Shown: positions 34,533-45,431 of the stretch, in pieces
Layout of the letters: each line of letters starts with the position of its first letter
Position numbering within the stretch: the first letter of the stretch is position 1
Assembly: GCA_032718475.1 (NCBI GenBank)
Contig: JAUCBJ010009129.1
Span: 1 to 64,000, forward strand
Direction of reading: 5' to 3'
Length of the DNA stretch: 64,000 bases
Source: Nemertoderma westbladi
Lineage: Eukaryota > Xenacoelomorpha > Nemertodermatida > Nemertodermatidae
Notes under the pieces: model-generated
What the model was told of the DNA's origin: nothing
Database searches by the model: none
What the model saw: only the letters and a program-made list of their open reading frames with translations
Made by a program: the position numbers and the translations under genes

Positions 34533-35759
34533 GTAACCTTGGGTTCCCACAATGTCTACGCCGACAAGGACATGCGAGACACCGGCGGTGCACTGGGACC
34601 GGTGGTAGGCCGCCATCCCGAGCTGCACAACCTGACCTTCTCTCTAACTCACGTAGACCGGGGAGACATTGTGTTCCTCTGCACCGACGGTATCTCGGAT
34701 AACTTTGATCCAATAATCGCTAAAATCGCTACTCCCATCTCGGCGGAAGGCCCGCCTGAGTCCCGAACCAGTCCAGGGGGGTCCCGAACCAGTTCCAGGG
34801 GGTCCCGAACCAGTCCCAGCGGGTCCCGAACCAGTCCCGTTAATCTCCCTCAAATCGACGAAAGTTTACGCGAGAATTCCTTGGAAGACAAACCTGATAA
34901 TAAATCTGTAGAAAACTGTAGAATAGTTAACGGAGAAATAAATTCGGGGGCGGTAGAAATGAAAGTAGAAACTAACGAGGATATCCACGGACAGTTGGAT
35001 AGGTTGTTAGCCAATCAGGAGATCGGTAGTCCTGGTAACAGCGGCGACGAATCCACGACGCCGGTGGTTCTACGGAATAAAACCAACCAGATTCCCCGAC
35101 AGAGTGGGAGAGTGCGACTCACGGAGGCGGAGATTCTGGCGGAGTTGACGGCGGCGGCTCCGCTCGCGTCCGGCGAGGAGTCGGAGTCGGAACAACCGGT
35201 CGTTCCGTCCCGCCGGAAGCGGAACTCTGCGATCGCCGCCCTCCTGGAGACGTCGTCGTCGTCGCCGCCGGTGCCGCCGCCCCGTACGAAGCGACGCGAA
35301 CGACGGAAGCGAACCGAGACCTACGACTTCGCCTCCAACCTGGGCGCGTCGACCGCATCGCGTCGCAGCAGCAGTTCCGATCTGCTCGCGCGGGTGCGGA
35401 GTATGTCGGTGTCGGACCTGACGAGGAACGACGTTCCCCCCGAGATGGCCCCCCAGGAACGCCACGCTCTCTCCCTAAAGGATATGGAACGCGTTGTCCT
35501 CGAGTTGGAACTCACCCTGGAGAGCACCGTCGCACCCCAGGAGTTGTGCGCCGCCCTCAGCCAACACGTACTCTCGCTGACCAACTCGAAACGTCGTGTT
35601 CTAGAGGATCCCGCTCTCTACGAGGGTCGAACCAAGGCCCTCAGCGCCGAGAAGTTGCGTAAACACCCTCGGATTAAGGCGAGTATGAACAAGTTACCCG
35701 GTAAACTAGACCACGCATCGATAGTGGCCTATGAGGTTGATTTGCTACAACAGGATTAG
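34533..35759 (+). CDS. CG9801-like: PP2C-like domain protein (CG9801 type), last exon
   Basis: The acceptor TCTCTCTCAG precedes 34533. The reading joins the previous exon in phase 0 and ends at TAG 35757-35759 (408 codons). It completes the PP2C-like fold: LGSHNVYADKDMRDTGGALG, then GDIVFLCTDGISDNFDP (the conserved DG...D metal site). After a long low-complexity insert comes LKDMERVVLELELTLEST, SLTNSKRRVLEDPALYEG and PGKLDHASIVAYEV, which matches the final DN/DH metal motif. The insert includes a four-fold GSRTSP-type repeat (34756-34840), acidic stretches, and Arg/Ser/Pro-rich disorder (residues about 130-290 of the exon). The exon is strikingly GC- and CpG-rich against AT-rich surroundings. 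The 18-nt coding repeat is probably length-variable. Confidence 0.95.
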   Translation, partial: VTLGSHNVYADKDMRDTGGALGPVVGRHPELHNLTFSLTHVDRGDIVFLCTDGISDNFDPIIAKIATPISAEGPPESRTSPGGSRTSSRGSRTSPSGSRTSPVNLPQIDESLRENSLEDKPDNKSVENCRIVNGEINSGAVEMKVETNEDIHGQLDRLLANQEIGSPGNSGDESTTPVVLRNKTNQIPRQSGRVRLTEAEILAELTAAAPLASGEESESEQPVVPSRRKRNSAIAALLETSSSSPPVPPPRTKRRERRKRTETYDFASNLGASTASRRSSSSDLLARVRSMSVSDLTRNDVPPEMAPQERHALSLKDMERVVLELELTLESTVAPQELCAALSQHVLSLTNSKRRVLEDPALYEGRTKALSAEKLRKHPRIKASMNKLPGKLDHASIVAYEVDLLQQD

Positions 35760-35867
35760 GGTTCATATTATTCTGGAACTCTGTAACTCTATGTGTCACT
35801 ATGGTCTGCTAAACCATGTGTTTGATACTTATTCCTGACTAAAAACTTTATTTTTGATGCCATTTCC

Positions 35868-35873
35868 AATAAA
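35868..35873 (+). promoter_or_regulatory. Poly(A) signal of the PP2C-like gene
   Basis: AATAAA lies 109 nt after the stop codon, in AT-rich sequence, at a suitable distance for a short 3' UTR. Confidence 0.6.
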
Positions 35874-37542
35874 TAATGATTAATGAATTATGATAATTAT
35901 TTGCCTATTTTCTAAGAATTAGTTCTGTAAAATTCATTGTTTTATTTTATATGCTGAACAAGTATAATAATAAAAGGGTTGAATTGCGAGCTAATTCAAC
36001 CGTGGGAGTAAAAAATAATACGGCCTCCACGATTTATAGGTAACTGCCAAGAGAAAGAAGCCTTCGGGTTGCCTCCAGTGCTTCTTATTTCACATATAAA
36101 TTTTTTAAGTAAATAAATATGCGAAATTAAAATATAATTTGTCACCAAACGTTGAAATCTGGTTTATAGTTAACAAGATGTTGTTACATTCAGGGACCAT
36201 TAGAGGTGCATCACTGACTTAGTAATTTTGTAAATTTTGCGCCAAAGCGGTAATTTGTGCGACTGTAAGTGATTAACAACACCTTGTAATACTACAGTTT
36301 CGATATTAGATACAACCTAATGTTCCTTCAAATATAATATTTCGTTAAATTTCACCACATAATTAAAAATAGGTGAACTGCAATAATCGGTTTAGTGTTT
36401 AGTTATAGGAAAGGAATACCACTGAACTCTTCTCTGTATCGCCGTATCCCCAACCGGTTGCTTTCTCTTGGAAGTTACCTGTAATACAGGGGGAATGGTC
36501 CCGCGTTTATAATCTGAAATTAGGGCCTCGTAAAATCAGACTATCCATATAGATTATAGTATTGTGCCACGTATTTTCATATAAGACATGTTTCTTTTTG
36601 TGACATTTTTCAGATAATTTTTTCGTAATTTTTGATATTGTGAGTAAAGAATCAGTTGTTTTTGTTTAATAAATATGTGATTTAGTTATTCATAACAGCA
36701 ACTTTACCGGGATGTAATTCGAACAAGTTTTTACCTGCAGCTACGCGGTCGACTCAATTGCTAAGACCCAGCATCACCATGCAGAGACGCCGCCTGAAGT
36801 TTGCTGGGCACCTTTTTCGCCGGCTGTACACAACCTTGCGCTGCGGTAGCCTACGCTGGTCAGAATAGGATACGATACGAATCGGGATATTATTTTCATT
36901 TTTTCGTATCACAATTCGTATATTATGTTCGTATCTCCAATTTTTCATACTTTTAAAGATAACAGCATAATAATACTATTTGTTTCTACTAACTGAATAT
37001 ATACAGTAAAAAGTCTAAATTTAATTTAACCTATAAAGTAAAAGTAAGATGGACGGATAACGGCAGCGTGATGATTTTATATTTAGAATAAATAATATTT
37101 AAGTGGTGGCCAAAAAGTCGACTTTTTTTGTTAACTTAACTTAATTTTTTACTAATGTTACTTTTTGCCACCACTTGTCGTTTTATTTGTTGTAAGTCAT
37201 CTCGGCCTTTCAGCATAAATATTGACCATCGAGACTTCCTCAATAGTGAAACACTCAAAAGGCCCTATTATGATATTATAATATTCTAGAATATTAAGTA
37301 ACCTGTGGATACCATCAGAGCTATCAATTTAAATGCAAAAATTTATTAATGTCAAAAATATTTAATTTGAACTGAAATAAATTATGTCCATACTTTTAAA
37401 TGGACAACTAACTGTCATGTCCATCCACCGATAGTGTAGTCAGCCTACAGCCAATAGGAATTCCGTTAGATACATTTTTTCGCATTTATTTTAATGGTGT
37501 TGACTGTTAGTCGTAAAATTACGGTTTAACATTAAATTCATA
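35874..37542. other. Intergenic DNA with minor repeats
   Basis: No gene. There is an inverted pair (GGTAACTGCCAAGAGAAAG near 36041 and its complement near 36460) that may delimit a roughly 450-bp MITE-like element, a short RTE-like remnant at 36763-36850, and a perfect 16-bp palindrome AATATTCTAGAATATT at 37280-37295. Confidence 0.55.
36763..36850 (+). pseudogene. Tiny RTE-like LINE remnant
   Basis: The translation reads RPSITMQRRRLKFAGHLFRR, matching the C-terminal RPSITLQKRRLMLAGHCFRR of the copy at 39657-41141. It is isolated, with divergent flanks. Confidence 0.7.
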
Positions 37543-38359
37543 TACCGTATTTACTCGAATAAGAGCCCCCCCCCCCCCCCCCCCCCTCGAATAAACGCCT
37601 TCCCCGAATAAACGCCCCGGCGTTTAATATTATTACAATGTGGGGCGAGCCACTATTAGTGAGCGATGCCTCTAGCACACAATTATCATAATATATAGGG
37701 ACAAATTTAATGTCCGCCTGTCTCCGTCCGTCCCTCTGTCTGTCCGTCCGTCTGTCTGTCCGTCTTTCTGTTCGTCTCTCTGTCTATCGGTGTGTAATTA
37801 ATTAAAAATGTAATTGATAATAACTTTTGAAGCCTTTAAACAATTTCAACCAATTCAACAAGACCTGCAGGAATGCACAAAAATGAAAGGAATAAAATTT
37901 TATATTTATGCAATTCTTTTATTTATGTTCCCATGGTGTACCTAATTTAAGATTACTACTGTATGTGGTTGTCGGTGGGTACCGACCACTACAGTTACCG
38001 GTATAGGTTGAGTAGGCCTACAGAGTGTTGATGGATCACTACAGAAGTGAAAGTTAATCTGTAATGGATACTGGTACCGGTACAAGTAAAAAATAGGCTG
38101 CTTTGTAATAAAGATAATCCTGGTTTTATTTGAATTATTTAATTTGTTTAACTTCTTTTCTTGAATTTAACAACATTCTTTATTTGGGTATTTAGATTCA
38201 AAAGTCTGAAAATCTACAACATAAACGCCCCCACTCGAACCAGACAATTTGGTACTTGAACGCGCCTCCCTCGAATAAACGCCTCCCTCGAATTAACGCC
38301 TCCCCAATTGACAATTTATAAACTTAAATGCCCATGCTCTTATTCGAGTAAATACGGTA
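37543..38359. mobile_element. 813-bp TA-flanked MITE-like element
   Basis: The ends are inverted: CCGTATTTACTCGAATAAGA at the left (from 37545) and its complement at the right (to 38357), each flanked by TA (37543-37544 and 38358-38359) as expected of Tc1/mariner-type integration. Just inside both ends are repeats of CGAATAAACGCC; the left one is broken by a long C run (37567-37585). The interior has a tetranucleotide-like CTGTCCGTC stretch (about 37710-37785) and no transposase. Confidence 0.8.
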
Positions 38360-39400
38360 TTTATTGACTTATGTATCGTTATAATATTTTAGGGGGTACT
38401 CAAATTTGGCAACCTTTTGGAAATGTTTAAAATACATAATAGTTAGTACTGGATTGCATACTAGGACGAAAGGTAATTGGACGGGCTCTTTCCATTTCCG
38501 TGGTCTCTTTGTAGAATCCTTGGAGGAATGTTTGAAATTAATTTCAAAATGATTTTATTGCACTTTTCGTGTTACGAAGTCATGAAAATTCAATTTTTAT
38601 AGACTACACACAGGCTTTAATCAAATTTTCTCGAGAACGTTCACTTGGTCAGAGATTTCATTCCCGATATAAATTTTTTGTCGTTGGCGGAATCTATGCT
38701 GTCTGTCTGTATGTATGTCTGTCTGTTTGTTTGTCTATCAGCTTGAAATTTTGATATATTGAAAAGTGCAATAGTGTAAAAAAGTGATATTTCGAAACGA
38801 TTTGATATCTCCTTACAATTTCGGTCTCAGTGAAACAAAAAAAATTTGATTTTTTTCACCAAATTCGACTACCCCCCCCCCCCCCCCCTCCTCTTTAAGA
38901 ATAATTTAAATTGTGGATTTTTCAACTTATGTATGCTATTCAAATTAATTGTCGCTCATTATAGTAAAATGTAAATCTAGATTTATTAAGATATTCATAC
39001 TGTTTGTTTTTTATTTAAATTGTGATATTGTGGTATTTTCTGTTAATAGTGGAACGGTGCTAGAGAGAGACACATAAATAAAAAATCCGTTTTAAATTAG
39101 TAATCCGAAACCTTTTCAGAAACTCACATTATTATTTAGGGGTCTATGAGATATAATAAGTATTATCAATCACACACTACTCCAGAATCAGGTTTATATT
39201 AACTCCTGCACTTCAATACACCACCGGTAGGCCTACTCAGTAGTTCACCCTTACTCTCTACCTGTTTGAATTTACCGCCACCTTATATATATCGCAACTC
39301 AACCCACCGAGTCTCTTATTGTACTTTTTATCCCCCCCAGTTCTTTAATTAATGAACTCCAATAAAGTCTTATATTTTCTCAACAGTTGTAAAATTCTCA
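38360..39400. other. Intergenic DNA, no gene seen
   Basis: AT-rich sequence with a CTGTCTGT-type stretch (38700-38740) and a C run at 38872-38888. 39290-39400, adjacent to the Ty3-like element's end, could include part of its 3' LTR (minus strand TATATAAGG near 39285), but no second LTR is present to prove it. Confidence 0.5.
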
Positions 39401-39409
39401 ATTGTTTAA

Positions 39410-39656
39410 GCCAGACCGATTGGGAGGTTTAGATAAAAGTCCAACGCGAGTAGTATAATTGATAGGTTTAAAATATGTTGATTGCCATTAGCTTGCATCA
39501 CATTTCCGTCTACTTGATCGTCATTAAGTTCAATTCCAGTATGGGTTTCTTCATCACTATCATTATCTTCATTAACTGTGGGCCGCAACCCTTTAATTAT
39601 AGCTGGCTCTAATAGTAATGTTCTTTCATATTCTGCTCCAGCTTTACGAACATGCT
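39410..39656 (-). pseudogene. Ty3-like element, post-integrase C-terminal region
   Basis: The minus reading RHRQHVRKAGAEYERTLL continues into an acidic tail (NEDNDSDEETHTGIELNDDQ). It joins the segment at 41142-41200 once the RTE-like insertion is removed, because the shared 10-bp duplication marks the break. It is probably the end of the pol polyprotein. Confidence 0.6.
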
Positions 39657-41141
39657 TTAAGATCAGAGAATGCCTTCAACTAGCCCACCCTATCCTAGCA
39701 GAAATGTACCGCACTAAGATTGCACCACAAGAACTGAAGACTAATCGGCTAACACCCGTTCCAAAGAAGGGCAACCTCTCCTATTTTGGTTCATATCGTG
39801 GAATTAGTCTAATCTCAATTGCAGCTAAATTATTCAACAGAATAATGCTGAATCGCATTAGGGATCCTGTAGAAAGACTCTTGCGTGGGAATCAAAATGG
39901 GTTTCGAAAAGGTAGAGGTACCTTTGAACCCATTCTGGCACTTAGAAGGATTATTGAAGAGGTTTCTACAAAGAAAGACAGACATTTGGCTGTCATATTT
40001 GTGGATTTCTTCAAGGCCTTCGATTCCGTGTCACGCCCACGCATGTTCCAAATTCTTCAGGCATATGGGATCCCCAATGAGATCATTAATGCAATCAGAT
40101 CAGTATACGACGGTTCCACGACCTTTGTATCCACTACTGATGGAGACACAGACCCATTTGAGGTTGTCTGGGGTGTCCTTCAAGGAGACACATTAGCCCC
40201 GTTCCTGTTCATTATTGCGGTGGACTATGTGCTGCGGACATCACTCGATCTTCATGAAGCTGATGGGGTGGAAATATCTCCACCATCAGGTAGCCGTAGG
40301 CGTGGTTCCCCAGCAGAACATCTAACCGACCTTGACTTTGCAGATGACCTTGGTTTACTGTCAGAGACATTAGAAGGAGCACAGAAGCTGCTATCTAGCT
40401 TAGAGGATGCTGCATCTAGTGTTGGCCTCTTTGTGAATAGCACAAAGACCAAAATTCTGACAGTAAACATGGATTCAGATCAGCAGAAAATTGATCGGGA
40501 TAACATTCAATCGCTGGATGGACTGGTAAGTCATGTGAACGACTTCTGCTACCTTGGATCATGGGTTCGGAGGTCTGCTGAAGATCTCCGAATTCGCAAA
40601 GGGAAAGCCTGGTCCGCCATCCACAAGCTATCCAGGATCTGGAAGAGCTCTGACATCTCATGCTCTTTAAAGGTACGCCTTTTCCGTGCAGCAGTGGAGC
40701 CTGTGCTGCTCTATGGCAGCCCATGCTGGGCTCTAACTGCTGAAGACACCAGGTCCTTGGATGGCACATACACCAGGATGCTTCGCCGGGTGCACAACAT
40801 AGCATATGATGCACACATACGAAATGAGGTGTTATATAAATATGGTAACATCTCATTGCCAAGACCTAGCATCACCCTGCAGAAACGCCGTCTAATGCTT
40901 GCTGGGCACTGTTTCCGCCGGCAGGATCAACCAGTACACAACCTTGTGCTGTGGCAGCCTGCTGGCGAGAATAGACGTGGTGGACAGCCAATGACTTTCC
41001 TCAAACGCCTGCTCAAGGACACAGGACTTGAGAACAGGAATGAATTAGGAAATTGTATGGCTGACCGCAAGATCTGGGGGCGCTATGTTTCTGGGGCCGC
41101 CGGCACTGCACCCTAGTGCAAGCCGATCATCATCATCATCA
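39657..41141 (+). mobile_element. 5'-truncated RTE-like LINE with intact RT frame
   Basis: The insertion is bounded by ACGAACATGC at 39647-39656 and again right after an (ATC)n tail at 41142-41151, a clean 10-bp target duplication. The plus frame is open across the whole insert to the stop at 41116, with NRLTPVPKKGNLSYFGSYRG, NQNGFRKGRGTFEPILALRR, VIFVDFFKAFDSVS (catalytic Asp present), GVLQGDTLAPFLFII, DFADDLGLLS (FADD at 40337-40348), VNDFCYLGSWVRR and a C-terminal LAGHCFRRQDQPVHNLVLWQ. The endonuclease is missing by 5' truncation. Lack of any frame damage points to a recent insertion. It is a sister subfamily of the copy at 45444-49173 (different tail). Confidence 0.93.
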
Positions 41142-41910
41142 CGAACATGCTGCCTATGACGTCTATAACCATTGGTTGTTCGCTTGGTCTGCGCACAGAC
41201 CAAGAGTCGGGAATTGAATCAATTCTCAAGGGTCCTCTCCAAACCTTATTACATTGTACTTCGCGGGCTTCACATACACCATATCCCCCACTTTAAAATC
41301 ACATATAATTTCTTTGTCTTATAATTTTTGTTCTGTTATCGCTGGCAATTTTTTAATATGGTTTTCCGCCAACAATTTATATGGCCGCCCAAGCCTTTAT
41401 AGTCCGGTGTGACCTCTCGACTGGGTTCCCCTGTGGCCTGTAAGTACATACATGACGGTTTATTTTTCACCTCCCATCGTCTCAGAAACACTTTGAACTC
41501 CTTACTGCGAAAAGCTGGACCATTATCATCTATTACTTACTCTGGTGGTCCCCATTCCACGAACACTTGCTGTAATTCCTTTATTAATGTATGATGAGTC
41601 TTAGATACTTGCCGCCAAATTACAAATCCTGTCGCACAGTCAAGTATTGTTAGGTATTTTTTATTCTCATGTTCCGTAAAATCTGTAGATAGCCTCTCCA
41701 ATCCTTTTTCAGTTTTACATCTTCCTGAGGCCATTCTAATTGGAGTTGGATCGATCGATGTACATCTCTCACAATCTAAACAACATTCTTTAATCCACTC
41801 CTTAGGAACATCAATTTCATCGAATTCCTTATCATTGTTGCATAACATTTGAGTACGATCCGTACCTGTATGAGTAATTTCATGAATCTCTTTAATTCTC
41901 TCAAATCACA
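41142..41910 (-). pseudogene. Ty3-like integrase
   Basis: The minus strand starts with an HHCC zinc-binding region: IHEITHTGTDRTQMLC gives the His-x3-His, and CCLDCERC gives the Cys pair. The catalytic core follows with LSTDFTEHENKKYLTILDCA (first Asp) and a VFVEWGPPE segment. An in-frame TAA near 41537 interrupts, and reading continues VIDDNGPAFRSKEFKVFL (second Asp region). Then comes a degraded GPY/F-like end (about 41290-41200). The enzyme would join element DNA to the host chromosome; this copy is broken by the stop and later frameshifts. Confidence 0.85.
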
Positions 41911-41969
41911 TGTGCGTTGTTGCAAGGAACATTGTGTGCTTATTCCTATTATATATATATATATACCTA

Positions 41970-42227
41970 TTATATATTGTATTCTATTCCTGCTATTTCT
42001 CTTATGTTATTATTTTCGACATTCCCCTTTAAAAATGATTTCGGAACTCGCGTTAAGCAATCTGTCAGGTTCTTAGTAGATGTAATTTGCTGTATTGTCA
42101 CCTTTACGCCATATTCATCCACCGTACTCTTTAATAGCTCTAGTCGTCTTCTTATTAACATTTTTGATAGACCCTTTGTCTTCAAACGGTGCTCATCATT
42201 CAACATTGATTTGATCCAACCATATAT
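41970..42227 (-). pseudogene. Ty3-like RNase H end and linker to integrase
   Basis: The minus reading begins YGWIKSMLNDEHRLKTKG and contains TSTKNLTDCLTRVPKSFL, the usual region after the RNase H core. It is the continuation of the ITIYTDSSSA segment ending at 49338; the CR1/L2-like LINE was inserted between them at an ATAT site. Confidence 0.75.
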
Positions 42228-42368
42228 ATAATTGATTTTATAAGGATTACTGCTGTACTGCAATTGACTGAGTACCGTCTGACAACTGCAGAACTGCCAG
42301 ACTGCGGTAATGTAAATTTTGCATCAGAACGCCGCTAACTCGTAAATACTAATTATTTTGCCGACATT

Positions 42369-43242
42369 ATGTCGGACTATAATGGCGATGATATACAGGA
42401 TGATGTAGATGGTGACGGAAATGATATATTTGCAAGTTGGTCTATTCCGGTCAATAAAGCAAAAGAAAAGTGCATCTGTTGATGATGAGAAGTATCTCCT
42501 TCAGTCTCTTGCTTCTATGAACTCAGCTTATTCTAAACTACATAATGAATTACTCACCACTCACAAGCAAATCGCGCTTACTGAAAGAGAGGTCATTGAG
42601 GCGCAGAAGGAGTCGATATGTTCCAAAGATAAACTCATCGAAGTTTTACAGGAACGTCACGAGCCTTCGAGACCGTTGTTCAGTCAAGTACTGCAGAGCA
42701 GTGCAGATATGATGCAGTCTGCCATTCGTCCCGCAGCTACTCAAAGACGCATGCAACAACCACAGGCTACACTCGCTCCGCCTATCCTCCCCGCCGACAC
42801 AATGAACCCCGGCGCTATACCGCGACGCCCTCGGCCTCCTCCGATAGTAGGCCGACTCTCGGGAACTGGCCTCGGTACAGTCCCTCGCAGTGCCCCGAAC
42901 CCGAACGCCAACATTGCTCATATCTACGCTGGTCGTTTTTCCACAGCCGAAGAGGATATAAAATCCTACTTGTTGAATGTGTCTCTACCGTTCATTGATG
43001 TTGCACAACTGCCTTTACCCCAAACACCACAAGAATATCGATATTCTGAACCTTTCAATGCATTTCACATTACATGTGCCCAGGATGACAGACTACGATT
43101 AATGGACCCCAATTCTTGGGAATCTGGAGTTGAAATTCGCAACTATGTGCTTACAGATAATGAACGAGTGGCGCTTAATCTGCAGCCTCGCCCACCCCGT
43201 GTATCCGAACGCTTTGACATGAATTCTCGTCAGACTGAATGA
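42369..43242 (+). pseudogene. CR1/L2-like LINE ORF1
   Basis: The natural start is probably ATG 42369 (MSDYNGDDIQDDVDGDGND...), an acidic N-terminus. The frame slips near an A-rich stretch at about 42465, and from there the other frame runs open to TGA at 43242. This gives a coiled-coil (SLASMNSAYSKLHNELLTTH), a Pro/Arg-rich linker, and a C-terminal domain with IYAGRFSTAEEDIKSYLLN and AFHITCAQDDRLRLMDPNSW that resembles the nucleic-acid-binding C-terminus of LINE ORF1 proteins. It would coat the element RNA. One frameshift is the only damage that I see. Confidence 0.7.
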
Positions 43243-43249
43243 CCACGAG

Positions 43250-45431
43250 GTGAGTTGACAACATTAAACTGTGTTCTGATTAATCCGTGGTCCTTAGTTA
43301 ATAAAACTCATATCATTCATGATTTTGTAGCAAATTCGATATCAGTTGTATCTGTGAAACGTGGCTTACAGATGATGATATAGATAATGTTAATTAAGCC
43401 AGTGCTGGACATACTGTCTGCTACGACGAATGATGTTAATCAAATTTATGATCATTTAATTGTAACACTGCGGCTGACAAACTTGCACCTATAATTAAAT
43501 TTAGTTCAAAACGAAACAAAAATAGTGACCCTCCATGGCTGGACTCTGAGTTAAGAAAATTACGTCGGAGTAGGCAGAAAAATGAAAGAAAAATGTTGAA
43601 AACCAATAGTGAAAATTCATGGCAGGAATATCGACAAATATGCAGATGTTATTACTCAACGCTGAAACGAAAAATTGACAGCTATGTGTCTGGATTAATT
43701 TCGGATTGCTCAGATAATAAAAGGTTATTTTCTGCTGTTTCAAAACTGTGGTAAAAGGTTTGAGGTGATTTTACTAGAACATGAAAACTCGGTAGATCTC
43801 TGTGAGGAGTTTGCAAGTTTCTTTAAAGAAAAAGTTGAAAAAATAAAGGAAACGATTCAATTAAAAAGGGATTCCAATGCTGTTGCAGATTATTTTCGCT
43901 CAGTCAGTATCAATGTTGGTGATAAAGAGTGGACTACATTTGATACGATCACAGAAGATCGAGTTACTAAAATAATTAATGAACTGAAAACGACCTCTTC
44001 GCTGATTGACCCCATCCCAGCATCATTGTTGCGTTCAGAACCAGTTATAAGTGTAATAAGACCTATTATTACAAGGTAATGACTCTCTAACAACTGGTTG
44101 TGTCCCAGACAAATTAAAAACTGTTGTGACTAGCCCTCTCATTAAGAAGCGAAATTTGCATCCAAATGTTAAGAATAACTACAGACCTGTTTCTAACCTT
44201 GAATATGTTTCAAACATATGTGAAAAAGAAGTAGCTTTTCATTTACAGTTACATATGGCGAAAAATCGTGTTCTTTCAAAGTTCTTATCATCAGGGTATC
44301 GAAAACATTTTTCAACTGAAACTATGCTGACACGTATCATAATGATATCATGGGTGCATTGGATAGCAAAAAGCTAGTTGTCTTATTACTATTGGATCAA
44401 TCGGCAGCATTCGATACAGTAGATTATAATCAACTCATTACTTGCCTCATGGATATAGGAATTAAAGGGGCGGTACTAGATTGGCTAAAGAGTTATCTTA
44501 GTGAGAGATCTTTTTGGGTAATGATCAAAGGAGTTCGATCTTGTGTGGTGAAACTTGATTCTGGCGTCCTGCAAGGCTCGATTTTGGGACCGTTATTCTA
44601 CTTAATATATACTCTGCCGCTTGCTCAACTTTGCATGGACATGAACTTAAACTTTAGATTTATGCTGATGATACACAGCTGTACTTCATCTTTGCTCTTG
44701 AAGATTTAGATATTATCAATATTGAGATAGTGAATGTGATAAATATACTAGATAATTGGATGGTGTCTGTGAACCTTATGTTAAATAATAGTGACAAAAC
44801 CAAGCTTATGATAATTCGTAATCGCTTTGCAATTGCTGATATTGAACCTGTAACTCTTATTTTTGGTGTGAAAAATGTGACTTCAGTATTTCATTTCAAA
44901 TCTTTAGGATTCATACTTGATGACAAAATGAACATGGAATGACACATTTCGTCTATTGTAAAGGTATCCAATTATCATTTAAGGAATATATCGAGGATAA
45001 GAAGATATTTAAGTAGGGAGCAAACTGTGAAGCTGATGACGTCATTAATACTATCGAGAATGGACTACTGTAACTCTCTATTAGTTGGTATTCCGGATTA
45101 TCTACAACAAAGATTTCAAAGGGTGATTAATCATTGCGCACGTGTTGTAAATTGTGTTAATAGGCGTTCTCATGTGACACCTCTACACAAAGACCTTCAT
45201 TGGTTGCCAACATCTTTCAGAATCAGGTCTAAGATTGCATTAATAACTTGGAAGTGTTTAAATGGAGTTGCTCCTGATTACTTGGCTGAATTAATTCAAA
45301 TTAACTCCAAAGTGACACGATTGCAGTATAACTCAACTTTGGTAGTACCATCAACCAACTATAAAACATTTGGCGATAGATCTTTTTCGGCGGCTGCACG
45401 GAGAATCTTTAATGACCTACCATTGGAAATC
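43250..45431 (+). pseudogene. CR1/L2-like LINE ORF2 (damaged)
   Basis: The endonuclease start is recognisable (LINPWSLVNKTHIIHDFV; then CETWLTDDDI after frame shifts), but most of the domain is deleted near 43395. After a DPPWLDSELRKLRRSR linker the RT follows: VVTSPLIKKRNLHPNVKNNYRPVS, LLLDQSAAFDTVDY (motif A Asp present), GVLQGSILGPLFYLIY, and YADD at 44661-44672 in a shifted frame. The C-terminal MDYCNSLLVGIPDYL and LHWLPTSFRIRSKIA follow. At least five frameshifts or stops. The last piece of the protein lies beyond the RTE-like insertion at 49186-49245. Confidence 0.85.

Noticed and set aside
34644-35584. Minus-strand frames opposite the last PP2C-like exon
   Set aside because: Shadows of a GC-rich exon; the plus frame has family motifs and splice support.
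38569-38754. 61-codon frame with VCLYVCLSVCLS
   Set aside because: It translates a CTGTCTGT-type simple repeat.
39285-39400. 3' LTR of the Ty3-like element
   Set aside because: A TATA-like TATATAAGG on the minus strand is suggestive, but no second LTR, primer-binding site or TG...CA pair can be shown.
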